From Siphonodentalium dalli (lineage: Eukaryota > Mollusca > Scaphopoda > Gadilida > Siphonodentaliidae), in NCBI GenBank assembly GCA_032622095.1, contig CP136061.1, forward strand, positions 82,620,324-82,684,323: a stretch of 64,000 nt of DNA, written 5' to 3'. The notes beneath the pieces are model-generated. The model had not been told where the DNA came from. It saw only the letters and a program-made list of their open reading frames with translations, and ran no database searches. The position numbers and the translations under genes are program-made. Below are positions 1 through 11,889 of this stretch, in pieces (positions within the stretch are counted from its first letter, which is position 1; every line of letters starts with the position of its first letter).

Positions 1-2
1 CG

Positions 3-824
3 TATCTGTGTGATTTATGTGATACCGCATTTAATAATCTGAGAAGACATAAGATGATTCATACAGGAGATCGTCCGTATCGTTGTGATTTATGTAGCAA
101 AACATTTACACAGCTGGGTCATCTGACGGCACATAAGAGAATCCACACAGGAGATCGTCCCTATAAGTGTGACTTATGCGCTGATACATTTACTCAGCTG
201 GGTCATCTGACGGCACACAAGAGAATCCACACAGGAGATCGTCCCTATAAGTGTGATTTGTGCGCTGATACATTTACTCACCCGTTTGCTCTGACAAGGC
301 ATACGAGAATCCACACAGGAGATCGTCCATACCAGTGTGATGTATGTGGTAAATCATTTACTACTTCGAGTCGACTGAAGCGGCATACGAGAATCCACAC
401 AGGAGATCGTCCATACAAGTGTGATTTATGCGCTGATACATTTACTGAACTGAGCCATCTGACGGCACATAAGAGAATCCACACAGGAGATCGTCCATAT
501 AAGTGTGATTTATGCGCTGATACATTTACTCAGCTGGGTAATCTGACAAGGCATAAGAGAATCCACACAGGAGATCGTCCATACCAGTGTGATGTGTGTG
601 ATAAATCATTTACTACTTCGAGTCAACTGAAGCAGCACACGAGAATCCACACAGGAGATCGTCCCTATAAATGTGATTTATGCGCTGATACATTTACTCA
701 GCCGGGTAATCTGATAAGACATAAGAGAATGCACACAGGAGATCGTCCATATAAGTGTGATTTATGCGCTGATACATTTACTCAGCCGGGTGCTCTGATA
801 AGGCATAAGAGAAGCCACACATGA
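3..824 (+). CDS. C2H2 zinc-finger array, 5' end outside window, stopped early
   Basis: The frame is open from the left edge, so the start lies outside the window. It encodes ten C2H2 fingers of about 28 residues joined by HTGDRPY linkers, each with C-x2-C...H-x3-H spacing, the expected form of a nuclear sequence-specific DNA-binding protein. No KRAB, BTB, SCAN or other effector domain is visible. The first finger is damaged: compared with its relatives near 13.5 kb it lacks three residues before the histidines. The frame closes at a TGA (822-824) where the glycine codon of HTGDRP should be, and finger sequence continues in the same frame afterwards. This is either a shortened protein or a pseudogene. 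Helix types (QLGHL, TSSQL, QPGNL) match those of the 13-19 kb array, so the two loci belong to one family. Confidence 0.7.
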   Translation, partial: YLCDLCDTAFNNLRRHKMIHTGDRPYRCDLCSKTFTQLGHLTAHKRIHTGDRPYKCDLCADTFTQLGHLTAHKRIHTGDRPYKCDLCADTFTHPFALTRHTRIHTGDRPYQCDVCGKSFTTSSRLKRHTRIHTGDRPYKCDLCADTFTELSHLTAHKRIHTGDRPYKCDLCADTFTQLGNLTRHKRIHTGDRPYQCDVCDKSFTTSSQLKQHTRIHTGDRPYKCDLCADTFTQPGNLIRHKRMHTGDRPYKCDLCADTFTQPGALIRHKRSHT

Positions 825-1157
825 GATCGTCCATACCAGTGTGACGTGTGTGATAAATCATTTACTACTTCGAGTCAACTGAAGCAGCACACGAGAATCC
901 ACACAGGAGATCGTCCCTATAAATGTGATTTATGCGCTGATACATTTACTCAGCCGGGTAATCTGATAAGACATAAGAGAATCCACACAGGAGATCGTCC
1001 ATATAAGTGCGATTCACGAGCTGATGCATTTACTCAGTCGGGTGATCTGACAAGGCATAAGATAATTCACTCAGGAGAGCGTCCGTACCAGTGTGATGTG
1101 TATGATAAATCATTTACTACTTCGGCTAGTCTGAAGCAGGATACAAGAATCCATACA
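825..1157 (+). pseudogene. Zinc-finger array remnant after premature stop
   Basis: The reading frame of the upstream array continues past the TGA with four more fingers. The last two are decayed: one has the second cysteine replaced by arginine (CDSR) and the last has cysteine to tyrosine (CDVY) and a zinc-ligand histidine to aspartate. There is no ATG at the head of this segment, so it is not a gene of its own. Finger homology stops abruptly after RIHTA near 1157, followed by a T-rich tract, which looks like a rearrangement or insertion boundary. Confidence 0.7.
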
Positions 1158-1269
1158 GCCCAGACGCCAGATTTTTTTTTAGGTTTTATTCAACCGGCCA
1201 CCAAGAAAATGTCCACAAGTTTCCTGGTATTGAGGACCACATTGCGGTCCATGCTGGGGTGGATGTAGT

Positions 1270-2149
1270 TTCTGAAAGTGTTGCAAATTTTTTTTAATTC
1301 ATGATTTTTAATTGAATAAAGCTTAAAATGTTCAAATCCTGACAAATCTAAATACAGATAACAGTTTATGTCATAGTGGCACTATTTCTCTTTTAATTCT
1401 TAGCAAGAAATGTATCATTCAATATCGCCATACAGGATTTTCCAAAAGTTATACTATTTTCCAAAAAATGCATTTAAGTGCGTTTTTGGGGCAAACATTT
1501 GCTTTCGTTTCAAATTTTAATTTGATACCACCCGGTCTGCAGTTTCATCACTAAATTCCTAATGTTAAATCATAATAATTTCCTCCAGTGAACTGGGAAT
1601 TCAAATTGCCTGCAAAAAACTCTATATATTGCCTAAAATTTGAAAATTGTAATTGTTTGCAGTTTCCTTAATAAAACATCTGTTCTGTTATAGAACAATG
1701 GAAATACACCATGCACGTGATCTACAGTGGCCATAATGGCACCGGATGGTAACCTCACCACCTAGTTGCAGTTATAAGCCAACTTGCCAGTGACATGATA
1801 ATTTTCAAGACGGCCGCCACCAACCATACATGCCATACAGATGTGATTATGTTCAATTTCGTTGCAGGACATACAAATCAAGTTCCAGCAACATGTTTAT
1901 GTACTTAAATTTACACCACCAATAAAAACAAATTCACTACCGTAGCTTCGTAGTGTTATATAAGATGGCGGTCCTAATATCTAATAGCCCAGACTGATAA
2001 GGGCTCTATTTTGGGAGTTAGTTCAACTGAACACCACGATTGCTTAGTTATTGCCCAATCTATATATGTTGGTGCAAGGATACATGTATAATCCAAAATT
2101 GTCGGAGTTTTCATAAAATGTTACTTTTATAACATGCATGCTAGAATAG
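1270..2149. other. AT-rich non-coding DNA
   Basis: No open frame with recognisable coding character. It contains isolated AAGATGGCGG/AAGACGGCCGCC-like motifs (about 1810 and 1975) of the kind also carried by the dispersed repeats of this window. Confidence 0.5.
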
Positions 2150-2905
2150 TCCAGCAGAACTGGGGTGTGACCCAAAATTTTCTGTTAAAGTTTTTTTCTC
2201 TGTTGATAATTTATCACTGGGGTATCTTTATTGATATCCCGGTTGATGTGAATGTGTAACCTTTGGGGAATTTTTTTTTATTCAAGATGGCCGCTGAGTA
2301 CCCAAAATTCGTAAATTTTTTGTCGGCGACAATTCCGTATCAATAACACTATTTATGACATTGATGATGTGATAGAATACGTGTATTATGATATAAAGTG
2401 ACACATAAAATGAACTGGGCAAAATCAATGACAAATATTCAAGATGGCTGCCAAAATGGCCGCTCTCATTCTTCCCATAACTGTCGCAGGACTATCAATA
2501 CGGTGCTTCCGATATATAACGTTCTCTCGTTATTTTGTAACATGTTATTAGGAGAGAAACAAATTAATTATAATGGCATATGCAAATCAACATTGGTAAA
2601 TTAAAGAATTAATGTACCTAGAAATGTTAATGTATGTCGTCAGTATCTTCCTCGCAAGGTTGATGTGCAAGTTAAACCCGCGTGCCTGACACACACCGTT
2701 TGGCAATACAAGGAGCATATGAAGCACAACGACATCCCATGAATTTTAGTATAGACTCCGGAACCAGTGGCTACCCAGTTGGAACGACGGTTAGGACGAA
2801 TAACCCGTCCTCTTTCGACCAGCCGTAATAAGATAGATTGAGCCCAGGAAGTGCGTCGTCAAGCGCATTTCTCCATACACATACATGTAAATGGGCGCTT
2901 TTAAT
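2150..2905 (+). repeat. Dispersed repeat family C, copy 1
   Basis: This segment matches, on the opposite strand, the segment at about 34521-35245. Shared stretches include the TTATCACTGGGGTATCTTTA region, the block around TTCAAGATGGCCGCTGAG, the AAGAATTAATGTACCTAGAA block and an end near GAAGTGCGTCGTC. Shorter minus-strand relatives lie near 5090-5240 and 35770-36060. No coding capacity; probably a non-autonomous transposable element, but termini were not established. Confidence 0.6.
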
Positions 2906-3099
2906 ACTTTCAATTAACGCTTCGTCGGTTGGGGTATATAATTCAGGTTTGATACTGCAGCCATGCTACGGCCGACTTTGTTTGACCATATTTTCCGTCG
3001 AGCCCCTGGTTGATTGGCAATTTGGTTGTCCTTAACGATCCAAAATAACTGGTCTAGCGTCGTCTACAATTCCGTCTATTGTAACAGATAATATCTCAG

Positions 3100-3912
3100 A
3101 GTGTGATTTCAAACTTTGAGCATGTTAAGTGTGGTACATTTTCCTATTCAATGTAGAGCCGCGACGGTATCCCACCCTGTAAGTCCACGCATTGCTAACA
3201 TGTCATGAGCGATATTCATGCGAGCTTTAAGCAATTCATTGGTGATTATTGTTTTTCGTCCTTTTGTGGGTGCGACCATCATTATCTGGTCGGATAAATC
3301 ACAGTGGCAAAAAAAATGGAGCAACATTACAAATATATCGATGTCATCTGTCATAACTAACGACGTTTGAGCTGCTACACACGCAAAATGTAGGACAATA
3401 AGAGTATCTGCTTCTTTGAGTCGATCTGAAATCAAGCTTCTTAATAAATATGACCTTATTTATTTCAACAGGAATAGGATCCTCCCCCTTTACTAGGAGT
3501 CGTTTATTTGTTTTGTGAAAATATTCCCGGTTTACCTGGAAATCACTAACAATCATGTCAATAAGCTGGGATTTGTTATCACTCACTGTGGGAATAACTG
3601 TTTGTGGAGACAGTTTTTGCTTGAGCCCACACTCTGTTAGCCCCTTTATCTCGGGCTAAGCGCATCGATTATTTGATGTTGAGTTATTGTACCATCGAGT
3701 ATCAAGTATACATCTATCTTTGTCATTTAAGCAATTATATATGACAGAAATTCGTCAAGAAAGTCTTGCACTAAGTTCAGTGCTGGCCAACGATATAATT
3801 GTAATAGAATAGAATATAAGTGCAATAGAATAGAATTGCACAGCCGGAAGGTGGCATTGATGACCCCGTTCTTTAGTACGTCAGCTGCGATGTCGACGCG
3901 TTGAGCATTCAT
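3100..3912 (-). pseudogene. Relic of a repeat-borne FEN1/PIN-like ORF
   Basis: On the minus strand two frames joined by a frameshift near 3440 resemble an uncharacterised protein family carried by repeats in cnidarian, mollusc and lancelet genomes. Its hallmarks are a NAQRVDI-type segment, SDNK-QLID, an EADT-type motif, DDIDIFVMLLHFF, and TGWDTVAALHGIGK. Here the NAQRVDI segment lies at about 3912-3890, SDNKSQLIDMIV near 3583, EADTLIVLH near 3415, DDIDIFVMLLHFF near 3350 and GWDTVAALH near 3175. GIGK reads as stop-IGK. I know this family only from recurring sequence motifs; its function is not established. Stops and frameshifts make this copy dead. Confidence 0.5.
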
Positions 3913-6900
3913 CAGGTCTGTTTGGAATTTGCTTTCTTCGTATGTCTGTTGGACTCAAACATTGAAGGTGGGTAGGGCGATAGCTTATATGTAATGATGT
4001 CATAAATTTCCAAGCTCCCGTGCTATTATTTGGTCACATAGCCCTCGCAGAAATAACTTATGCGTCAAAATGGTTTGCGTTGCCAATGTGTATGTGCATA
4101 CTGACTGTTGCAATTGTTTTCACGTTCTGGCTATTTGTACTATGAAAACTGGACGGCCATCCTTTTTAGAAAATCATCATCTGTTCTCGACCAAGTTCCA
4201 CTGTCTTATCCAAATTGCCAGAGGAATTGGTAGTCGCTTGTTCGGACTCCACATTATTCAGATATAGTGGGTCAATACGCAGCTCCAGTTTATGATTTAT
4301 CGAGTCTCAATCAGCCTTGTCGACCTTGCCTCTTCTTTAAGACACTTCTGAGTGCGTTCACCCCCTTCTCTCGCATACAATCCATGTCGTTTATCCGACA
4401 ATTGCATTTATGTAAACTGTATGCCCCAATGTATGAACACTCTCTGAGTTTTGAGTGATGTCGATTATGCATAAGCGTCTATGACCATAACGTATGTAGG
4501 TTGTCCAAAATCGCCATGTCAGTATAAATACCATTAAAATGTCACTGGTGTGGTGCATAGTGTGCTCACCCTCATGAGTGGCTTATATACATAATTCGGT
4601 AGTGATTCCCGCTCTGCTCTTTAATATATCTCAGTATTATGAACCTGGGTTTGATTAGACAGTCACACTGTATACGCGCGACACATTTCATTGCATTGCG
4701 TTTTCATTGCACTTTTCATCGCTTTTGAGTGCTTCTTTGTAACGAAATTTGAATAAGTATTTCGACATGCTTGGTCGATTTTTGTTCTACATGCACATGA
4801 GAACACGTGCAGCAACTAAAAACAGTTTACTATATTGAGGTTCAAAGTTGAGTCACGTTACAAAAGTGTAGATATCCGGTTGAAGTTCATTTGTTATGAA
4901 ATCCGACAAATTTTCTTTGATTGCCGCCAGTTTGGCTGCCATTTTGTATAATCCTACGAAAGTGAGGCAGGTGACTTTTTATAGATCTAGTTTAAACTTA
5001 CATACATAAAAACACGTTCAAACATGATTTCTAACTCCTGATACTAAATACAACATGGCCACACCCGTAAGGCCATATGCCGTAGGTTGTTGCAATTTTG
5101 AATATTTAAATTTCCCCAAGGGTTACAAGTCCACATCAACCGAAAAACATTCGCCGAGATCCTACTCATGAATTATCAGCCGAGAAAAAAGACTTTAACA
5201 GAGAATTTTGGGTTAGAGCAAAATCCGGTACTTGGCTGCTGGACTGGACCACTGGGAACATGTTTTAATGATATGGGTGTTAGTGAAAATTAAAACTCAC
5301 AGTTATAACGAACTACATGATGGAATTTCAATACAAATTGCGTAGAAAGATTTTTTGATAAATAAATAAGTGATACAGAATCATAAAAAAGATGCTCAAC
5401 TACCCGAGTTATCCGCAATTAAAGTCACAACATGCACTGAAATGACAAATTATTTTTTATCAGAAGTTGTTTTTCGTCACTTCGAAATTGGGCGATAACA
5501 CGTGTTCTGTTCGAGTATAATCGAGCTTGGAACGTGACTCATGTCAAACATCAGCTTATAGTATTTAAAAATCACCAAACATTGCGCATAGTTGCGCGTC
5601 AGCACCACTTTCCATGTAACACTAAATAAAGCGACACTCCTGTCGAAATATGTGACCAACAACCTAGAATTGAACACAACCCAACTGGTAATGGACGAAT
5701 TGAGGAAAGTGGAGTATGTTATGCACTTCATCGCCATTCATTTCTCCATCGTTCATACAGTTTTATCACATATCGCAGACACGGGACGGAACATTGATCT
5801 GGAGTGAGCTACAATGTTCCAAATATGATTATGTAATCGTCCATTGAGTCGTGGTGGTGACAGAATCAACATTGGTAAAATAACAAGCGTTCGTTTTTGA
5901 TTTTGATAGTGAACACTCGTGGCAAATCACACCCAGCTGTCGATCGACGAACACACAAATCAACAGAGAAACATTCCAGATAGGATTGTAAGCACGTCGC
6001 ATGTTCTCATCGTTCAATGTCAGTATAACAATGTATATATATATATTATAGCCAACCAGTAGATATTTATTTAGCATAAGTGAAGAACCGGTTATTTCCG
6101 ATCGATTAGTGGAAAATACCAGACAATTGTTTCCAGGGATGTAACCGTTATATTCCAAACTTGCACGCCAGATTGAACTATCCTGCCAATTACGAGTCAT
6201 CAGACATAGCACTCACTTGTACCTTTGGCACGGGTCGATCTTCTACGGGAAATCATGCACAGTTAGTGTAATATGTCATTCTCAAGAATAGCACATATAA
6301 TACATAATATAAGGTAGCAATACACGATTTCTGGCCATTTTCACCATTTTGAGGGGGTACTGTAATACAACCTTCCGCTGCGCCATGATTATTGATAAAC
6401 ATCAGATTAGTGCTTGTTTACAAGATACAGAAATGGTCAGAGTATAATTCGTCTGTCATTTGGCAGGAATTGTCTCTTCACAAGTTGAATTATCTCCCTT
6501 AGACTGACTTTGAAAGTTTTTCATTTTAACCATTTTTTGACCGAAATTGGCCGTCTTCGTTCGCATAGCTAACAATGACAGTGCGAATGTCAGTCTATAA
6601 TCACATTATGAGCTGATAGAGCATAGATATATGTCAGAATTATTAAAGAAATTTAAAAAGTAATCGTACCAATTTTGAATTGTTTTCTTCCAAGTGCAGA
6701 CGACTGTTTTCAAAGGAGAGAAATCGAGCTCTTTTCCGGTGGAGTACCACACAGAGCTAGCCGACATCTGATTCCAAAAACATACTTCGTATTCAAACAT
6801 CATCCCATTTTGTATACTATGGTACCTTTGTAAAATAATTAAACCGTCAAACAATTACTCCCAGGTATAATAGAGGCCAAACTGACAGTTATAGCCCTTA

Positions 6901-7190
6901 TATGCTTAAAATCATATTTTTCAGCCCTCATACAAGCCATGAAATCGTGTATTGCTACCGAAGGACATTAACAATTTAGCATAAGAGGAAAGGATTTAGC
7001 AGTAAGCCGAAGGCCTATATGTGGCCATTCCCTTAGTATATGTATTGCATCATGGTTTTATTGGGTCTCAATGATGAATTGCCTGTTCCACAATCACCCG
7101 CAACCTATCCCGTGGCTAATTGCTGCATGTCCACCCCACACAATCACATCTCTGGCAAATATGAGTATACGAGAGCACAATTTTTGTTAT
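3913..7190. other. Mostly non-coding, no confident gene
   Basis: Scattered short frames without family resemblance. A fragment of dispersed repeat C lies at about 5090-5240. Two minus-strand stretches (about 6826-6667 and 6183-5829) look exon-like because they are open and bordered by AG/GT, but this is weak support and no product is proposed. Confidence 0.4.
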
Positions 7191-7194
7191 TTGT

Positions 7195-7554
7195 TTAGGC
7201 TTTTGGTTCACGCCTTACAATATATATTATGCCAGTTAAATCGTTTGGTATCGTCGATGAACTTTTGTATACGGCGATGAATATGTCCGCATTTTTGGTA
7301 TGAGATATATCTACAGACCCATACAGTAATATTTTGTCTTCCAAGTTCACATTTAGATTAACTAAACAACGGACACTTTCACGCTCGAATATTGGACAGC
7401 GGAGTAAGACGTGCTCATCAGTTTCTAATTCTCCATAATCGCAAAATGGACTATTATTCAGATGACTGCAAAACAGGTAATATTTCAGGTTACTGCAGTT
7501 ACTGTCAGTTGCACTCAATGATCGGCTGTTCAAGAATTTCATCATACAATCCAC
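7195..7554 (-). pseudogene. LINE reverse transcriptase C-terminal relic
   Basis: The minus-strand translation contains SPFCDYGELETDEHVLLRCP, the kind of cysteine/histidine zinc-binding segment found after the reverse transcriptase domain of many non-LTR retrotransposon ORF2 proteins. It is followed by a KNADIFIAVYK stretch that continues as KFIDDTKRF in another frame, so at least one frameshift is present. No polymerase core motif remains. The open frame starts at GTG, not ATG. Confidence 0.5.
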
Positions 7555-7929
7555 ATATTACAGGCACATTTCTGTAACAGCATGCAAGGCACAAACAATA
7601 CCTCCATTTCTCACGGAACCAATTATGGCCACGCATCTCTTCGCGAATCACGCTTACATTACAAGACTATGTTTGTCATTCAACTATTTGGGTAGATCAG
7701 CAAATAAAGAGAGGGCGTCAGCGATCTGGAGTTTTCTACATCACATTTATCATCATCGCAGTGTAGACAATTATTGTGAGATTAAAGTTCCCAGCATATA
7801 TAAGTGAACGTAATACTTTTTCAACGCGTTTTGTTTAGGATATCTCCATGTACAGTGGTCGCGAATATTATATAACTTCGGTTGTAACTGTTTCAGGTTT
7901 ACTGGTCGGATCGATACTTGTATGGTGCT

Positions 7930-9020
7930 TCGCTTTACCGTTTAAGTGACCTGCAAACATTAGCCATGTGTCTACCCAAGCAATTGAAACACAAATCGTG
8001 ATTCCGTATGTAATTAAGTCTGGTAACCACGTCTTTCAATGAAGTGCAGTCTGATGGAAAACGTTTTCCTGAGCAAAACACACACAATTTCGGTCGGTTC
8101 TCAGGAGATGGGGTGATGACATTTGATTCCAGAACAGCTATTTCGTCTTGAATGAGTTTAACGAAATTCGTTTAGCGTCCATTCCGTATTACCGTGAGTT
8201 CTCTCCGTATTGCTTTTCAGCTCGAACGGGATCTTATCCCAAATAATAGGTAGAAGCATTGTCTCGTAAGGTTCTTATGGTTTATCCAGACATTGAAGCG
8301 CGCGAATGGACGATTTCAATTAGTCAGAAAATGTCTGAATGGAGAGAAGGTTCCACGTGTCTCGAGGTAGATCTACCAGATGTCTCATGTGAGAGTCTAT
8401 GATTCGATGAGTTTCCCAAATCGAGCTTTCAGCCGCTCCAGTGCTTTGTTGTACATGTAATTAGCAGATTCTACCGGTAGTCCATTTATACACGATGTTG
8501 CGTCTCCCGTGAGAGAATTATTGAGGTATATGAACTTATCAATATCTCTTAACTGTGTGCTGGAATTTATAGATGAATCAAAGTGTTCCCAAAATGTTTA
8601 CCAGTTCATTATGTCACCAGCGAACATCGGTAGATCAGTCCTAGGAAGGATGACATTTTGTGATAGGAGAAGTGGTTTTGTTCACTTGTCACACTTTGTC
8701 CTTTTGCGTTCAGATGTCATTCAGCGCGATATCGTTTGTTCGAACCCTAGAGAAACTCGTCCGCTTCATTGATAATATCTTCGAAGTTATCGTCCCTCGC
8801 GTCATACAGGGCGATGAGTTATCGTCCTTCGCGTCAGAAAGGGCCATGAGTTATCGTCCTTCGCGCCAGACAGGGCCATCAGTTATCGTCCTTCGCGTCA
8901 GACAGCGCCATGAGCTTCTTATCGATCACTTCTAGTTCTGCGAGCTTCCTTTTCAAGTTGTCCAGAACGGGAGTCGTTTCCGTTGTGTGCTGCTGTACCA
9001 ACGCTTCATCGAGTTAGCTG
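7930..9020 (-). pseudogene. BEL/Pao-type retrotransposon Gag relic (DUF1759-like)
   Basis: Reading the minus strand from about 9018, a helical stretch with LDNLKRKLAELEVIDKKLM precedes the Gag hallmark around LPRTDLPMFAGDIMNW (about 8665-8610), then SSINSSTQLRDIDKFIYL, GDATSCINGLPVESANY and, after a frameshift, IIDSHMRHLVDLPRDTWNLL. Near 8095-7935 it ends with two cysteine knuckles, CVFCSGKRFPSDC and CFNCLGRHMANVC. This order (N-terminal helix, DUF1759-like region, zinc knuckles) is typical of BEL/Pao Gag, which packages element RNA. Several in-frame stops, frameshifts and a 32-bp expansion disrupt it. No protease, integrase or LTR of this element was recognised nearby. Confidence 0.65.
8791..8918. 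repeat. 32-bp tandem repeat, 4 copies
   Basis: Four head-to-tail copies begin at 8791, 8823, 8855 and 8887 with the shared core CGTCCTTCGCGTCAGA. They lie inside the Gag relic and repeat a short ALSDAKDDN-like peptide. Because 32 is not a multiple of three, each copy changes frame. Confidence 0.8.
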
Positions 9021-9750
9021 TCTAACCAATATTTACAATACAGTATCAATATGGTTCATTTACTAATTATACTGTTTATGGTAAACTCTGAACGTAAAAT
9101 AATTAAAGTTGCACATATTGTTTGGACTTTGATTCTGCAAACCTGATATACTTATTACACACCATCAACCACTTTAGCTGTTTTAATACGGGACATTTAC
9201 AGTTATTCTGAAGGAAACAAAATAGTCTGTTGATTTTATCACAATTATTTAGCTAAAGAAAGCAAATTTATTTTCGGTCAAAGATATGTCAAGGTAGAAA
9301 CTAATATCACTTCGTCTTGCTGTTAAGTTGAACGGTGCCTAAAAAATATTGTCCCAACACAATATGTGCCTTTAAATATTTCCGAAAGTTTTTGCTTCAG
9401 TAGTTTGGAACATTGTCCCCAATGACCAATTATTGGGGAATTGGAATTTCAGTATCAGTATCTGTAGATATTTCAGTGCAGGAACCAATTCTGGTTACAT
9501 ACGCACTGGTCCAGGTGCTACAACGACCGGCGAAACTGTATAACCCTGTGGTGACTCCAGTAGCGTTCTTTAACATGCACACACCGGGACGGGCACACGG
9601 ATAAGCGAATAATGTCCGCGCCCGATCGTACAGCGTTATGCACCCACGACAACATACCTGAACTAATGTTGTAATGGGGGAAGTCGGCATTTTGAAGTCG
9701 GATCTTTATTCAGTGATATCGAATGAGACTTTTATAGCCAGATACCACGT
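9021..9750. other. Non-coding interval
   Basis: No supported gene. A minus-strand open frame at 9690-9430 is cysteine-containing but has no recognisable family and no duplicate in the window. Confidence 0.4.
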
Positions 9751-9930
9751 TCGGGAAATCGGTAGAGGTAGCGTACTGGTCTCTCGTGCTAGCGGACCTG
9801 GGATCGCAACCTGGTCTGGGTATTCTGCCATCTGGCTGAGTTCTGAATTTTGCCAGAATACCCAGACCAGGTTGCGATCCCAGGTCCGCTAGCATGAGAG
9901 ACCAGCACGCTACGTCTACCGATTTCCCGA
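9751..9930. repeat. Inverted repeat of a tRNA-like (SINE-type) head
   Basis: Arms at 9751-9830 and 9851-9930 are reverse complements with only a few mismatches and a 20-bp spacer. The left arm carries TAGCGTACTGG, close to a pol III A box (TRGCNNAGTGG), and 32 bp after it GGATCGCAACC, a degenerate B box. This suggests two copies of a tRNA-derived SINE head in opposite orientation, or a foldback element built from one. It does not fold as a complete tRNA, so it is not called as a tRNA gene. Confidence 0.55.
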
Positions 9931-10185
9931 GTGATGTAGAAAGTGAAACAACGCGTGGTTAAGTTGAAGAACGAAATACTAATAACTAAAACAACAAAAA
10001 TGTCGCGCTACAAGAGTATACACCGAACGATGTGTGAATCGTGAGTCTTTTGTTGGCACAGTTACTTTTATACCGTGTAAATCGACCCTACACCTGATAT
10101 CATCCTGAGACGGAAGGTCAGTCTGATGTTACCTCGGGGTGACATCGGGTCTAATACGAAACAAACACAGTAATATCCTCTAAAT
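9931..10185. other. Unannotated spacer
   Basis: Nothing recognisable between the inverted repeat and the satellite. Confidence 0.4.
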
Positions 10186-10945
10186 ACTATAGGGCAGACG
10201 CCAAGAGTTTGCTATAGTGTGTTATGAATATCAAAGGCAGAGGGTCAATAATTCGATATAGAAATGCGAAGTATGTTATGAATATCATAGGGCAGAGGGC
10301 CAATAATTCGATGTAGAAATGCGAAGTGTCTTATGAATATCATAAGGCAGAGGGTCAATAATTCGCTATAGAAATGCGAAGTTTGTTATGAATATCATAG
10401 GGTAGAGGGCCAATAATTCGATATAGAAATGCGAAGTGTATTATGAATATCATAGGGCAGAGGGCCAATAATTTGATATAGAAATGTGAAGTGTGTTATG
10501 AATATCATAGGGCAGAGGGCCAATAATTCGATGTAGAAATGCGAGGTGTGTTATGAATATCATAGGGCAGAGGGTCAATAATTCGCTATATAAATGCGAA
10601 GTGTGTTATGAATATCATAGGGCAGAGGGCCAATAATTCGATATAGAAATGCGAAGTGTGTTATGAATATCATAGGGCAGAGGGCCAATAATTCGATATA
10701 GAAATGCGAAGTGTGTTATGAATATCATAGGGCAGAGGGCCAATAATTCGATTTAGAAATGCGAAGTGTGTTATGAATATCATAGGGCAGATGGCCAATA
10801 ATTCGATGTAGAAATGCGAAGTGTGTTATGAATATCCTAGGGCATAGGGCCAATAATTCGCTATAGAAATGCGAAGTGTGTTATGAATATCATAGGGCAG
10901 AGGGCCAATAATTCGATATAGACAGGCGAAGTGTGCTATGATACC
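10186..10945. repeat. 55-bp satellite, about 13 copies
   Basis: Head-to-tail copies start at GTTATGAATATCATAGGGCA (10221, 10275, 10330, 10385, 10440, 10495, 10550 and onward) with a period of 55 bp (54 once). The unit also contains GAGGGCCAATAATTCGATA and GAAATGCGAAGTGT. Copies differ by only a few substitutions, which implies recent expansion or homogenisation. There is no unique spacer between copies, so this is a satellite and not a CRISPR array. Confidence 0.92.
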
Positions 10946-11066
10946 AATAAGGAAGGTGTCAACTTTTGCAATTTGAATTCCCAGTTCACTGTACATAGGA
11001 AGTTATTACGTTTTAACACCAGGAATTTATCGGGGGAAATTTGTAAACGGGTGATTTCAATTTTAA

Positions 11067-11612
11067 TGGCGGATTATCTCTTTGTAAACATGTATTATAT
11101 AGTTACCGTGGTATAAAATATTATATATGAACCGAAGACTCCTGTCCGAAAATGATTTTATCGATTAATATTGATTTTATGTCGAATATTTTTTAGTCTA
11201 AAAGGTGTGGTTGTGTACAATGTAGCTAACGAAAATAGTGGTTGCTGTTAACAGAGACCATAAATGTTATTGTGTAATTTTGTCACAAGTAAACGTTAAT
11301 TAGACCCCTTATCGATCATAACTATGAGATAAAACAATAGAGTCAATCAATCTGGGACAATTGACGTTCGGTGCGTAGCTACAGGAACATCATAATGCTC
11401 TCTATCGATGCATGGTATCACCCGAATGGTCAGTTCTAAAAATAGACAAAGAAAGTGTCCCAATTAATCATCTAATTTCATAATAAAATATTCGAAATAA
11501 AATCAAATATTAATTGATAGAAGCCTTTCCGGAAAGGGGTCTTCAATTCATATTTATTATTTTATACCCACACAACTATTTCAATGTTTGTATTTAAAGA
11601 GATAATCCATCT
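11067..11612. mobile_element. MITE-A copy 1 (TTAA-flanked)
   Basis: Terminal inverted repeats of over 100 bp begin with GGATTATCTCTTTGTAAAC and end with AAAGAGATAATCCATCT. The left flank is TTAA (11063-11066); the right flank is TTAT, a decayed duplication. No coding capacity, so non-autonomous. TTAA targeting suggests piggyBac-type or another TTAA-specific transposase acting in trans. Confidence 0.8.
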
Positions 11613-11889
11613 TTATAAGATATTGAAACAGAAGCAAAATATTGCCCCAAAAAAACATACTTAATTGCAATTTGTTCTGCTTGTTATTTGTCAATTGTCT
11701 GTCAGTTCAGTCTCCCGCTACTGTATTCCCATCTCGAGAAAATATGAATGGACTATGACGATGTTCAGTAAACGCCCAGTATATGTCGCAATTAATCGAA
11801 ACCTAAACAAATAACTCGTGTACACTTCTTGGTTCGATCTGGGTTTTACGGTCCGTATTAATTGTATTTCTTTTGACATCAGTGTCGTC
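11613..11889. other. AT-rich spacer
   Basis: Nothing supported between MITE-A and the LINE tail. Confidence 0.4.

Noticed and set aside
9430-9690. Cysteine-rich minus-strand ORF
   Set aside because: No recognisable domain, no signal peptide, and adjacent to repeats; not enough support for a gene.
9775-9830. tRNA gene
   Set aside because: A- and B-box-like motifs exist but the acceptor and anticodon stems do not fold; more likely SINE-derived.
10186-10945. CRISPR-like array
   Set aside because: The copies are contiguous with no unique spacers of constant length; this is a eukaryotic satellite.
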